Positions 56,904 through 64,000 of a stretch of DNA of 64,000 bases are shown piece after piece. The notes under the pieces were generated by a model. That model was not told where the DNA came from and did not search any database. It saw nothing but the letters and a program-made list of their open reading frames with translations. Every line of letters starts with the position of its first letter. Position 1 is the first letter of the stretch. The position numbers were made by a program, and so were the translations under genes. Origin of the DNA: a bacterium (lineage in GTDB: Bacteria > Oederibacteriota > Muellerivitia > Muellerivitales > Muellerivitaceae); NCBI GenBank assembly GCA_035549195.1, contig DASZRK010000049.1:1-64000 (forward strand), in the 5' to 3' direction.

Positions 56904-57473
56904 CTATTGGGCCACGATGTCCTTGACGTTCACGATCGCGGTCCCGACGGTCTTGGGCGTCAGGCCGAAGGTGCTGACCTTGCTGAAGTCCTTGGCCGCG
57001 CCCTTGATGGCCTCGGGGGGCGTGTAATAGGGGTCCAACTTGAAGGAATCCAGCGGGACGGAGACCTTCTCCCAGGCCCCGCCCTTGACCGAAACCTCGG
57101 CCACGTATTGGTTCTTGTTCTTATCGGTCAGGGACATGCCCAGTACCACGGGCCCCTTGCTGTTCACCGAGAACTCAACGGTCTTCGAAGCCGTCAGGTC
57201 CACGCCCGCCCAGTCCACGCCTCCCGCCCGACACCAGAGCCCGCACCAGCCGCCCTGCACCAGGGTGTATTTCAGGGCGAGGGTGGTCTTGTCGCCCTTC
57301 CCGGCTTTCTCCAGGGCGATCTTGGAACCCTTGTCATCCTGGTAGGTCCCGATGTCCTTCGAGGTTTTGGGGTCCACGCTGGAAAAATCCTGGATCACAA
57401 CCGGTGCGTTCGCCTTGGCCACGCCCACCGCCAGGGACAGGCCCAACACCATGGCATTCATCCACTTTTTCAT
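56904..57473 (-). CDS. Secreted single-domain beta-sandwich protein (carbohydrate-binding-like)
   Basis: This 189-residue protein has a signal peptide (residues 1-23, ending VAKANA) and one domain that closely matches the second domain of the next gene: GGWCGLWCRAG, D(W/L)T-SK-V, MSLTDKNKNQYVAE, WEKVSVPLDSFKLDPYYTPPEA-KG. The pattern resembles galactose-binding-like CBM11/CIA30 beta-sandwiches, though I cannot confirm the family. It is transcribed from its own promoter, one of the four ECF-type motifs. The extracellular location and regulation fit glycan binding. Confidence 0.8.
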   Translation of the reverse strand: MKKWMNAMVLGLSLAVGVAKANAPVVIQDFSSVDPKTSKDIGTYQDDKGSKIALEKAGKGDKTTLALKYTLVQGGWCGLWCRAGGVDWAGVDLTASKTVEFSVNSKGPVVLGMSLTDKNKNQYVAEVSVKGGAWEKVSVPLDSFKLDPYYTPPEAIKGAAKDFSKVSTFGLTPKTVGTAIVNVKDIVAQ

Positions 57474-57514
57474 GCTCTTCCTCGCTCGCTCGAAATGGAA
57501 CTTCTGAAGCCTGG

Positions 57515-57543
57515 ATTAGACGCGAGGTCCTGAAAAAGTGTCG
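57515..57543 (-). promoter_or_regulatory. ECF-type promoter, beta-sandwich gene 1
   Basis: On the minus strand CGACACTT (57543-57536), 12 bp, then GCGTCTAAT (57523-57515). Spacing is identical to the three other copies in this region. The ATG is about 42 nt downstream. Confidence 0.85.
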
Positions 57544-57664
57544 GCCAATGAATGAATGTGAGCAGGGATGGACCTTGATGAACCCGGACAAAATCTTCGG
57601 TCCTTGCGCCGCCCATCCCATTCATCCGGTTCATCCCCGTTCCAGAAAAATTGGATCGGTTGTC

Positions 57665-58738
57665 TTATTTTTCGACCGTGATCCGGCGCACCTTGAACTC
57701 ATGTTTTCCTTCGGTCAAGGGGGCGATATTGAGGGTTTCCACATGGACTAGGTCCTGGACCGATCCCTTCTTGGCCTCCGGGGGCTGGTAATAAGGGTTC
57801 AGGTGGAATTCACCGAACGGCACCGCCAGTCTCTCCCAGCCCTTACCCCGGGTTTCCCGGGTCTCAGCGACGAAAGCGTTCTGGTTCCCATCATTGAAGC
57901 CCATCTGGAAACGGACGGGTTCGGAGCTGAACACCTCCAATGTCATGGACTTGGCGCCGGTCCAGTCCTGGCCACCCCAGGCATCGCCAGCGCGCATCCA
58001 GAAGCCGCACCAGCCGCCGCGTTTGAGGTCGCAGTGGAACAGCGCCAGGCGCCCACCTTCCGCGTCCTTTTCAAGGCTCAGGTCGATCGAAGTTCCCGTC
58101 TTGCCGTCCACGAAGGGACCATAGGCGGTCTTGTCGAGGAAGAGGAAGTCCTGCACTGTCACGCGATCCTTCTCCTCCCGGCCGCCCGTTTGGGGTCTCT
58201 GCTTCCCCACAACGAAAGAAACGGGCCCGACCTGCAGGTCCAGGTCCCCGTGGGTCTGGGGAAGCCACTGCAGGCTCACGATCCTGGTCCAGTCGATGGG
58301 TTTGTCCTTGGGCGCCTCCGGCATTTGGAAGGCGGCTTTCTCGAAGAGGGACAAGGGGATCGTGAATACCCGCCACCCCCCGCTGGTGATCCGGAAAACC
58401 GCTGTGTACTGGATGTTCCTGGCATCCATCAATCCGACCTCGACCAATTCGGGTTCCGGCGACTTGGCCTGGAACCGCAGGGCCCCTTCCTTGGAAAGGT
58501 CGCCGTTGAAGGTGGCCCAGGCCCCCGCCCAACCCACGATATGGGCCTTCACCACCAAGGCCTTCTCGCCCGGGCGAGGCCCTTCGGCGCTCCCCAGGGC
58601 GATGGTGGAACCGTCCTTGTCGGCGAAGGTCCCGGCGAACCCGGGCCCCAACTGTTTCCAATCCTGCGTCACGGCCATTGCGCAGGACGCCGCCATCCAG
58701 CAGCCCAGCGCCACGGCCCACCCGATCCCCTTTTTCAT
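57665..58738 (-). CDS. Secreted two-domain beta-sandwich protein
   Basis: This 357-residue protein has a signal peptide (1-23, ending CAMA) and two related beta-sandwich domains. Domain A covers about 25-180 and shows only a weakened form of the motif (GWAGAWATFNGDLSKEG). Domain B covers about 195-357 and is close to the single-domain paralogue, with RGGWCGFWMRAG, GQDWTGAKSM, NQNAFVAE and LNPYYQPPEAKKG. Start ATG 58738 has a GGAG site. Carbohydrate binding of the CBM11/CIA30 type is the best guess. It has its own ECF-type promoter. Confidence 0.8.
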   Translation of the reverse strand: MKKGIGWAVALGCWMAASCAMAVTQDWKQLGPGFAGTFADKDGSTIALGSAEGPRPGEKALVVKAHIVGWAGAWATFNGDLSKEGALRFQAKSPEPELVEVGLMDARNIQYTAVFRITSGGWRVFTIPLSLFEKAAFQMPEAPKDKPIDWTRIVSLQWLPQTHGDLDLQVGPVSFVVGKQRPQTGGREEKDRVTVQDFLFLDKTAYGPFVDGKTGTSIDLSLEKDAEGGRLALFHCDLKRGGWCGFWMRAGDAWGGQDWTGAKSMTLEVFSSEPVRFQMGFNDGNQNAFVAETRETRGKGWERLAVPFGEFHLNPYYQPPEAKKGSVQDLVHVETLNIAPLTEGKHEFKVRRITVEK

Positions 58739-58766
58739 GGTCTCCGCTCCCTTCCGAAATACCCGC

Positions 58767-58795
58767 ATTGGACGTTCCCCCGTCCTCAAGTGTCG
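58767..58795 (-). promoter_or_regulatory. ECF-type promoter, two-domain beta-sandwich gene
   Basis: On the minus strand CGACACTT (58795-58788), 12 bp, then ACGTCCAAT (58775-58767). The predicted transcript start lies about 20 nt before the ATG. The sequence overlaps the region just after the Spy-like gene stop. Confidence 0.85.
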
Positions 58796-58803
58796 GCTTC
58801 TTC

Positions 58804-59211
58804 TCACCGTCGGCCCGGACCAATGGCCAGGGCCGTCGGATCGGCGTTACTGGTCCAAAGGAACCGGTCCATCCGCCCGTGGATCTTGTCGTGCGCCTTC
58901 ACGTAAAGGTCCATCTGCGCGGGCGTCAGGATGCCTGCCAGGCGGTCCTCCCCCTGCCGGTCCAGGGTCTCCACCTCGTAGCGCCATTGCTTGCGCAGCG
59001 CCTCCATCCGATCCTTCTGGTCGGCGAGGATGTCGGCCGCCTTCTCCCGTTGGTCGGGGGTGAGGTTCAGGTCCCCCGCCAGTTGGAGGATGAACCGATC
59101 CGCCGGGCTCCAGGCCCGCAGCGTGTGGTCGAAATAGAAGCGCATGGCCCAGGCCCCGGCCGCCAAACCCAAGACAACGCCTAAGATCGTGAAAAAGACC
59201 GGCTTACTCAT
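58804..59211 (-). CDS. Spy/CpxP-like periplasmic or membrane-anchored protein
   Basis: This 135-residue protein has one N-terminal hydrophobic segment (residues 5-24) and a helical domain with the LTPDQREKAADIL and LTPAQ motifs typical of the Spy/CpxP/ZraP family of envelope-stress chaperones and sensors. ATG 59211 has a GGAGGG site and overlaps the anti-sigma gene by 8 nt. It probably works with the sigma/anti-sigma pair as a stress or substrate sensor, by analogy with CpxP-like regulators; not proven. Confidence 0.78.
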   Translation of the reverse strand: MSKPVFFTILGVVLGLAAGAWAMRFYFDHTLRAWSPADRFILQLAGDLNLTPDQREKAADILADQKDRMEALRKQWRYEVETLDRQGEDRLAGILTPAQMDLYVKAHDKIHGRMDRFLWTSNADPTALAIGPGRR

Positions 59212-59581
59212 AAGAGCCCTCCTTCCAGATGACTGTCGCGCTGGGAACATGGTCGAACCGGCTGAAGTATTTGTCCTCTTCCAACCACTTGCGCTCCGGG
59301 TGCCAGAAGGCCGCGAGCACCAAAAGAACGGCCGCCAAGCCCGTCGCCAAGGAGGCGAAGCCCCAACCCGGGACTAGGCCCTTCTCCGGCTCCCGGACCG
59401 GGATGCGCGCCATGACGCGCCCTGTGAAGCCTTCCCGGGGCTTCGCCTCGGGCCATTTCGCGAGCAGTTCCCGGCAGGCCGGGCAACCCTTGAGGTGGCT
59501 TTCCATCCCCTTCTTTTCGGCCGGGGACAACCTCCCCCGCCGCCAGGCATCCGCCTGGGCCAGTATTTGCGAGTGCGTCAT
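59204..59581 (-). CDS. Anti-sigma factor with zinc-binding (zf-HC2) domain
   Basis: This 125-residue protein has an N-terminal zinc-binding anti-sigma domain (His29, Cys33, Cys36 in SHLKGCPACRELL), one transmembrane helix (about 75-93) and a short extracytoplasmic tail. This is the typical build of a membrane-bound anti-ECF factor. Its ATG lies one base after the sigma stop, so the two are co-translated at matched levels. It would hold the sigma factor until an envelope signal is sensed. Confidence 0.9.
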   Translation of the reverse strand: MTHSQILAQADAWRRGRLSPAEKKGMESHLKGCPACRELLAKWPEAKPREGFTGRVMARIPVREPEKGLVPGWGFASLATGLAAVLLVLAAFWHPERKWLEEDKYFSRFDHVPSATVIWKEGSYE

Positions 59582-59582
59582 G

Positions 59583-60170
59583 TCACATCCCCCCTTCGTC
59601 GTCGGCGGGCCCTTTGAGGAACCGCCGCAGTTTGATCCGCGCCCTTTTCAGGCGCCCCTTCACCCCATCCAGCGACAACCCCAACCGCCGCCCCATCTCC
59701 TCGTAACTCATGTCGTACTTCTCCTCGACCAAGCGAAGAACGTCCTTCTCCCCCTCGGTCAAGACCTCCAGCATGGCCGCGGTGACCCGGGGCAATTCCC
59801 GTGGCCCTTCTTCCGAGGACCGTTCATCGGACAGGGGCCACCCCTGCTCCAGCAGGGTCTCCAGGGAGAGGAACCTCCGGTTCTTCCGTTTGCGAAGGAT
59901 ATCCTTGCAGTGGTTCAGACCGATCCGCACCACCCAGGTTCGAAAGGAAGAATGACCCTTGAAGTTGGAAAGGCTCCGGTAGGCCTTGATGAGCACCTCT
60001 TGGGCGGCCTCCTCGGCCTGGTGCGGATCCCGTAGCAGGGCCAGGCAAAGTTGGTAGAGGTAGGTGCCATGACGGTCCACCAGTTCGGCGTAGAGGTCCC
60101 TATTCCCCGAGAGGATGTGACGGATCAGGTCCGATTCTTCGATGACCGCCCTCCCTCCGGAAATGGACAT
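59583..60170 (-). CDS. ECF RNA polymerase sigma factor
   Basis: This 195-residue sigma-70 family factor has region 2 (about 20-95, LYAELVDRHGTYLYQLCLALLR, AEEAAQEVLIKAYRSL) and region 4 (about 130-185, TEGEKDVLRLVEEKYDMSYEEMGRRLGLSLDGVKGRLKRAR), separated by a flexible linker; regions 1 and 3 are missing. ATG 60170 has a GGGAG site, and the conserved promoter motif lies upstream of it; start codons further upstream would fall before or inside that promoter. It is encoded immediately upstream of its anti-sigma factor. The promoter in front of it is one of the set, so it is expected to activate its own operon. Confidence 0.93.
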   Translation of the reverse strand: MSISGGRAVIEESDLIRHILSGNRDLYAELVDRHGTYLYQLCLALLRDPHQAEEAAQEVLIKAYRSLSNFKGHSSFRTWVVRIGLNHCKDILRKRKNRRFLSLETLLEQGWPLSDERSSEEGPRELPRVTAAMLEVLTEGEKDVLRLVEEKYDMSYEEMGRRLGLSLDGVKGRLKRARIKLRRFLKGPADDEGGM

Positions 60171-60218
60171 CAGGATCTCCCAGTATATCGCCCCCGTCCG
60201 GCCGGAATTTCCCGCCGA

Positions 60219-60247
60219 ATTGGACGTCGGCACCGGGAAAAGTGTCG
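60219..60247 (-). promoter_or_regulatory. ECF-type promoter of the sigma operon
   Basis: On the minus strand CGACACTT (60247-60240), 12 bp, then ACGTCCAAT (60227-60219). It lies back to back with the GH9 promoter, so the two -35 elements form an inverted repeat (AAAGTGTCG at 60239-60247 and CGACACTTT at 60265-60273). Confidence 0.88.
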
Positions 60248-60264
60248 AAAATAAGCCGTTGGGG

Positions 60265-60293
60265 CGACACTTTCGGGAAGGCTAGCGTCGAAT
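60265..60293 (+). promoter_or_regulatory. ECF-type promoter of the GH9 gene
   Basis: CGACACTT (60265-60272), 12 bp, then GCGTCGAAT (60285-60293). The transcript would start near 60299, leaving about 27 nt before the TTG start of GH9, which has its own GGGAGG site. Confidence 0.88.
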
Positions 60294-60325
60294 CGAGCAG
60301 ATACCTTGGCTCGGGAGGGAAATCC

Positions 60326-62260
60326 TTGGACCGTTATTCACCTTGGGGTTTCGTCGTTTTCGCGTTGTTAGCTTCCGGAGGATCCTGGGCCGGGACCTCC
60401 CCCGTTAAAGGCGACATCAAGACCGACCATTTTGGGTACAGGCCCGGTGACACCAAGATCGCCTGCTTCACGGCCGACCCGGGCAAGCAGGTGGAAGTGC
60501 GTGACGCCCGTACCAACACCCTGGTCTTTTCCACCGGTACCATCACGGACAAGGGGACCGATGCCTCCACCCCGCCGATGTCCGGGGACCATGTCTGGTG
60601 GGTGGATTTCTCGGGCCTCACCCGACCCGGCACCTACCGCCTTCATTCCCCTTCCTTGGCGGAAAGTTCCTATGACTTCCGTGTTTCGGATTCCGTCTAT
60701 CAGGGGCCCATGACCGCTTCCCTGAAGTGCCTCTACTACCAACGCTGCGGCACGCCCAAGACCAAGGCCTCGGGGGGCGTCTGGAACGATCCCATTCCCT
60801 GCCACCTCACCGACGCGGCCTGTACCGCCTTCTGCAGCGGCGCCCCTCCCTACGGCGATATGCATTACGGCACCCTGGACCTTTCCGGCGGATGGCATGA
60901 CGCGGGCGACTACGAGAAAAAGATCGGCGCCGGCAAGGCCTGTGGCGTGGAGGAAACGGGCGACAACGGGGATGCCCTTTGGTACCTGCTGACCGCCTAC
61001 GAACTTAATCCCGGACTTTTCCCGCCCCACCAATTGGACCTCCCCGAATCGGGCGGCAACCTGCCGGATCTCCTGAACCAGGCCAAGTGGGAACTGGATT
61101 GGTACCTGAAAATGCAGCGGCCCGACGGCCATGTGCTGGAAGGTGTCCATGTGGCCAACCTGGGGACCCTCGCCTCCCCTCCATCGGCCGATACCACCGC
61201 CCGTGGCTACATGCCCCCCTGCTACGAGAGCGAGGCGGTGTTCGTCGCCGCCTGCGCCCACGCCGCGCGGGTCTTCGCTTCCCTGCCCGGGAGCGCCGCC
61301 TACGCCGGTACCCTGAAGCGGGCGGCCCTCAGGACATGGAACGCCTGGGTGCTGAAGTCGCCCGATCTGGACCCTCAGGCCTACTCCTGGATGCCCTACA
61401 AGTCCTTCAAGCTATGGGCCGCGTCGGAAGTTTTCCGGATGGACCCTTCCCAGGGGGCGGCCCGGGACTACATCGACCATTCCACCGATTGGGATTCGGC
61501 TCAAGGCCAGCCGCCGCCCGGCTATGTGGGCTGGGCCTATTTCAACTACCTGCAGTCCCCCGGGGCCACGGTCTCGGTCACCCAGGCCATGGGTCATGCC
61601 CTCGGCCGCTTCGCGGATGACCTTTTCGCCCATGACGACCTCTACCGCTCCGGGATGGTGGATTGGATGTACAGTTGGGGCTCCAACCAGCACAAGGCGG
61701 ACGCGGCCTTCGAGCTCTATCTGGCCGGCCGGCTGGGAACGACCGGGTCCCACACCCCGGCCCAATGTCTCTCCCACGCCGAGGACTTCCTGCACTATTT
61801 CCACGGCCTGAACCCGCTCAACATGGTCTACCTGACCAACACGGAATCCATGGGCGCCAAACATTGCCTCTGGCATGTCTTCCTCGTCTGGTTCGGGTCC
61901 TATTCCAACCCCGAGTGCCGTTCCAAGTTCATCGGCAAGCCCGCCTCGGTGGCCGATCCCCTCTACCCCTACGTCCCCACCGACAACGAGACATCCATTG
62001 ACGGTCCACCCCCCGGCTACATGCCCTGCGGCCCCACCTACCAGTATTTCCAGTTGGGAGGAAAGGACGTACCACCGAATGACCCGGGGCCCGTCCAGGC
62101 CCCCTATGCCAAGGCCTACCGGGACTACAACCAAGGCAGCCAACCTTGGATCGTGAACGAAGCTGGCATCTCCACTGCGGCCGTTTACATGGCGCTGGCC
62201 TCGGTCTTTTCCGGTCCCACTCCCGCCGGGATCGCACCTATCCCGGGGAAAAAGCCTTGA
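60326..62260 (+). CDS. Secreted glycoside hydrolase family 9 (endoglucanase-type)
   Basis: This 644-residue enzyme would cut beta-1,4-glucans or related polysaccharides by inversion. I place the start at TTG 60326: GGGAGG lies just before it, and the promoter at 60265-60293 excludes the GTG at 60242. Residues 1-24 are a signal peptide. Residues about 30-115 form an N-terminal Ig-like domain (CelD_N type), beginning IKTDHFGYRPGDTKIA. The (alpha/alpha)6 catalytic domain follows, with DAGD at 192-195 supplying the catalytic base and Glu612 (NEAG) as probable acid. Late NPLNMVYLTN and GHALGRFADD segments are typical. It is one of the two arms of a divergent sigma-controlled pair. Confidence 0.93.
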   Translation: MDRYSPWGFVVFALLASGGSWAGTSPVKGDIKTDHFGYRPGDTKIACFTADPGKQVEVRDARTNTLVFSTGTITDKGTDASTPPMSGDHVWWVDFSGLTRPGTYRLHSPSLAESSYDFRVSDSVYQGPMTASLKCLYYQRCGTPKTKASGGVWNDPIPCHLTDAACTAFCSGAPPYGDMHYGTLDLSGGWHDAGDYEKKIGAGKACGVEETGDNGDALWYLLTAYELNPGLFPPHQLDLPESGGNLPDLLNQAKWELDWYLKMQRPDGHVLEGVHVANLGTLASPPSADTTARGYMPPCYESEAVFVAACAHAARVFASLPGSAAYAGTLKRAALRTWNAWVLKSPDLDPQAYSWMPYKSFKLWAASEVFRMDPSQGAARDYIDHSTDWDSAQGQPPPGYVGWAYFNYLQSPGATVSVTQAMGHALGRFADDLFAHDDLYRSGMVDWMYSWGSNQHKADAAFELYLAGRLGTTGSHTPAQCLSHAEDFLHYFHGLNPLNMVYLTNTESMGAKHCLWHVFLVWFGSYSNPECRSKFIGKPASVADPLYPYVPTDNETSIDGPPPGYMPCGPTYQYFQLGGKDVPPNDPGPVQAPYAKAYRDYNQGSQPWIVNEAGISTAAVYMALASVFSGPTPAGIAPIPGKKP

Positions 62261-62310
62261 GCCATCCATTTCCGATCTAAGGAAGCCGTCTCAAAACCGG
62301 ACCCCGCCCT

Positions 62311-63108
62311 TCAACGCCCCCTCGTCCCGCCCAAGCCGGCCAGGTATTTCACGGCGGCCTTTTCGGCCGCATCCCTCTTTTCGAGTCCTGGGTACTCCAA
62401 AGCCTTCCGCCATTTACGATAGAGCGTGACCGTGGCCAAAAGGGCTTTCCGGCAGGAACGGCGGTCGTGCCCCGCCAAAGTGTTCCGGAATTCAGGAAGG
62501 GCTTCCGGCACCAACGACTCCAGGCGTCGGACCCCCGTGGCAGCTAGTCCCCTTTGTTCAAAAAGGAGGGGCCCCAAGACCCTTGAACGCAGGAAGGCGA
62601 GGGCGTCCAGGGCCTCGAACAACTCCCCCCGTCCGATCTTCGAGGTGATGTAATGGACCCAGACCCAAAAACGGTCCTCGATCCATTGCAGATCGGGGTG
62701 GACCGGCGAAGGAGGAATATCGAGGATCGCCCGGCGGAGCTTCCCTTCCCGTTCCCAAAGCACCTCCGGATCCTCGATGCGGGCCGCGAAGCCCTCCAAG
62801 GTCACGAACTTGAGATCCACGTGGAGCAGGGGGGCGTCATAGAGGCAGATGATCAGTCGGGGCTCACCCACATGTTCCCCGGTAAAACCCGAAAGGAGCT
62901 TCCCGAGCCTGCCCGCGATCTTCAGCCGATCCCTCATCAGGCGGTCATAGGACCGCTCCTTCCCGACCACGACCAAGTCCAGGTCGGAGAATTCATCCAT
63001 CTTCCCGGTGAGCCAGGAACCCCCGACCGCCACGCCGAGGACGTGCGGATCCTTTTTCAGGACCCGCAGGGCCCGGGCGATGAATGTCTTGTGGGATTCC
63101 TGCGGCAT
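62311..63108 (-). CDS. Nucleotidyltransferase-fold protein
   Basis: This 265-residue protein has the polymerase-beta-type motif GSWLTGKMDEFSDLDLVVV (GS-x10-DxD) near residues 30-48, with a third acidic residue in the LLHVDLKFV strand near residue 97. It resembles streptomycin/aminoglycoside adenylyltransferase-like proteins and other AadE-like enzymes, but is not close enough to name. Substrate unknown; antibiotic modification should not be assumed. The plus-strand GH9 gene ends about 50 nt away (convergent), and the amidohydrolase gene lies on the same strand upstream. Confidence 0.8.
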   Translation of the reverse strand: MPQESHKTFIARALRVLKKDPHVLGVAVGGSWLTGKMDEFSDLDLVVVGKERSYDRLMRDRLKIAGRLGKLLSGFTGEHVGEPRLIICLYDAPLLHVDLKFVTLEGFAARIEDPEVLWEREGKLRRAILDIPPSPVHPDLQWIEDRFWVWVHYITSKIGRGELFEALDALAFLRSRVLGPLLFEQRGLAATGVRRLESLVPEALPEFRNTLAGHDRRSCRKALLATVTLYRKWRKALEYPGLEKRDAAEKAAVKYLAGLGGTRGR

Positions 63109-63155
63109 TGGGATCCTCCCTGGCGATCATCGCAAAGGGATCAAGTGGCCCTTGC

Positions 63156-64000
63156 TCAGGGCGTGTTGCTGCGTCTCAAGGCTTTCCCCGGGAAGCGCCC
63201 CGAGAAGCCGCCCTTGGCGTCATAGACCAACTGGCCATTGACCAGGACCATCTTGATGCCCGAAGGCGCCTGCCAGGATTCGACCGCGGTCGCGTTGTCA
63301 TGGATGGTCTTGGGGTCGAATACCACCACATCCCCCCAATTCCCTTCCCGCAAGGATCCCCGGTCCCTCAAGCCCATGATGGAGGCCGGTTCGGAGGTCA
63401 GGCGCTTGATGGCTTCCGAGAGCCGGATGACCCGCTTGTCCCGCACGTAGGTGCCCAGGAGCCTGGGAAAAGCCCCCACATCCCGTGGATGGGGGATATC
63501 GGTGGAGGAGTCGGACCCAAAGAGGATGAAGGGCGCCTGGATCTTCTTGATGAGCCCCTCTTCCGATAACCCGTGGTAGCAGATCTTCACGTACTCGCCG
63601 TTCTCGATGAGCAGGGCCAGGACCGCTTGTTCCTCGGTGATCTTGCGCTGTTTGGCCAGGTCGGCAATGGTCTTGCCCAGGAAGGTCTTGAAGGATCGCG
63701 ACTTGACCCGTGTGATCTCCACTTTGTCCCCGCCCCCGTATTCCTGGAGACGCTTGTGGATCTGGGCCAGGATGTCGGTGGTCTGCCCGTTGCTCCAGTA
63801 ATAACCCATATTGGCGGCGGTGGGTTTGAGGTAAAGGAACTGGTAAAGGGGGATCTGCACTTCGTTGCCCCAGAAGTCATAGGGGTAGACCGTGGCATAG
63901 ACCGAGCGCCCCTCTTCCTGGGCGTCCTCCAGCAGGCGCAGACCGCTCTCGGTCTGGTCCCAGTTGCTGGGGAGCTTGAACAACAAGTGCTGGATGACGA
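63156..64000 (-). CDS. D-aminoacylase / N-acyl-D-amino-acid deacylase family, 5' end outside window
   Basis: The frame is open from the stop at 63156 to the window edge, with no start inside a plausible place, so only the C-terminal 280 residues or so are seen. The region matches amidohydrolase family 3 (D-aminoacylase type): VYPYDF early, then FGSDSSTDIPHPRDVGAFPRLLGTYVRD, and the closing GSLREGNWGDVVVFDPKTI...NGQLVY pattern. The Asp in GSDSS is the conserved metal/catalytic site. The enzyme would deacylate N-acyl-D-amino acids, perhaps from peptidoglycan or peptides. It lies 47 nt upstream of the nucleotidyltransferase gene and may be co-transcribed. Confidence 0.88.
   Translation of the reverse strand, partial: VIQHLLFKLPSNWDQTESGLRLLEDAQEEGRSVYATVYPYDFWGNEVQIPLYQFLYLKPTAANMGYYWSNGQTTDILAQIHKRLQEYGGGDKVEITRVKSRSFKTFLGKTIADLAKQRKITEEQAVLALLIENGEYVKICYHGLSEEGLIKKIQAPFILFGSDSSTDIPHPRDVGAFPRLLGTYVRDKRVIRLSEAIKRLTSEPASIMGLRDRGSLREGNWGDVVVFDPKTIHDNATAVESWQAPSGIKMVLVNGQLVYDAKGGFSGRFPGKALRRSNTP

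Noticed and set aside
60242-60325. GTG at 60242 as the GH9 start
   Set aside because: The ECF-type promoter for the gene lies downstream of it, so it would not be in the transcript; TTG 60326 with GGGAGG and a signal peptide fits better.
62311-63108. Aminoglycoside resistance enzyme
   Set aside because: Only the nucleotidyltransferase motif is shared; the rest does not match a known resistance enzyme and context gives no support.

Overview
The window looks like chromosomal DNA of an uncultured, GC-rich diderm bacterium. LptD, an LptF/G permease, a PorV-like barrel and an autotransporter show an outer membrane with lipopolysaccharide. KorAB (2-oxoacid:ferredoxin oxidoreductase) suggests anaerobic or ferredoxin-based metabolism. 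The unusual membrane glycosyltransferase families (TIGR03662/TIGR03663 types), known from scattered Chloroflexi, archaea and candidate phyla, argue against a well-studied proteobacterium. I cannot name the phylum from sequence alone; the 16S gene at 37189-38735 would settle it.

Layout. 1-6.2 kb: lptF/G, lptD and uvrA, all on the minus strand. 6.3-9.4 kb: a secreted protein with a very long Pro/Gly/Leu repeat tail, and a PorV/PorQ-like barrel. 9.7-28 kb: a membrane glycosylation island. Two tandem 801-residue Agl23-like proteins (+) converge on a long minus-strand operon that runs GT2, small protein, 2117-residue PMT-YYY fusion, YYY (DUF2298) protein, two membrane-anchored six-blade NHL propellers, and a polyprenyl-phosphate sugar synthase. 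28-31 kb: korAB. 31.3-33.3 kb: a DUF2723 protein. 33.3-39.04 kb: a complete rRNA operon (16S, tRNA-Ile, tRNA-Ala, 23S, 5S) on the minus strand with promoter, boxA-like sites, processing stems and terminator visible. 39-47 kb: a radical SAM protein, two oligopeptide-type ABC ATPases without permeases, a degenerate metallophosphoesterase, a GalT/HIT-like protein, another GT-C-like membrane protein, and tRNA-Leu. 48-52 kb: a probable sphingolipid locus (SDR reductase, serine palmitoyltransferase-like enzyme, GNAT-like acyltransferase, hotdog thioesterase). 53-57 kb: an autotransporter and an FMN reductase. 56.9-62.3 kb: an ECF sigma factor with its anti-sigma factor, a Spy-like protein, two secreted beta-sandwich proteins and a GH9 glycosidase. 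The window ends with a nucleotidyltransferase and a truncated D-aminoacylase-type amidohydrolase.

Most notable result. Four promoters in the 57-60.3 kb region share one bipartite motif, CGACACTT-N12-RCGTCNAAT, with identical spacing. They lie upstream of the ECF sigma operon itself, the divergent GH9 gene, and both beta-sandwich genes. This reads as a self-regulated extracytoplasmic sigma regulon controlling secreted glycan-active proteins. It also fixes the start codons of GH9 (TTG) and sigma. The second main point is the glycosylation island, in which three membrane proteins carry zinc ribbons and one gene fuses two glycosyltransferase-like halves.
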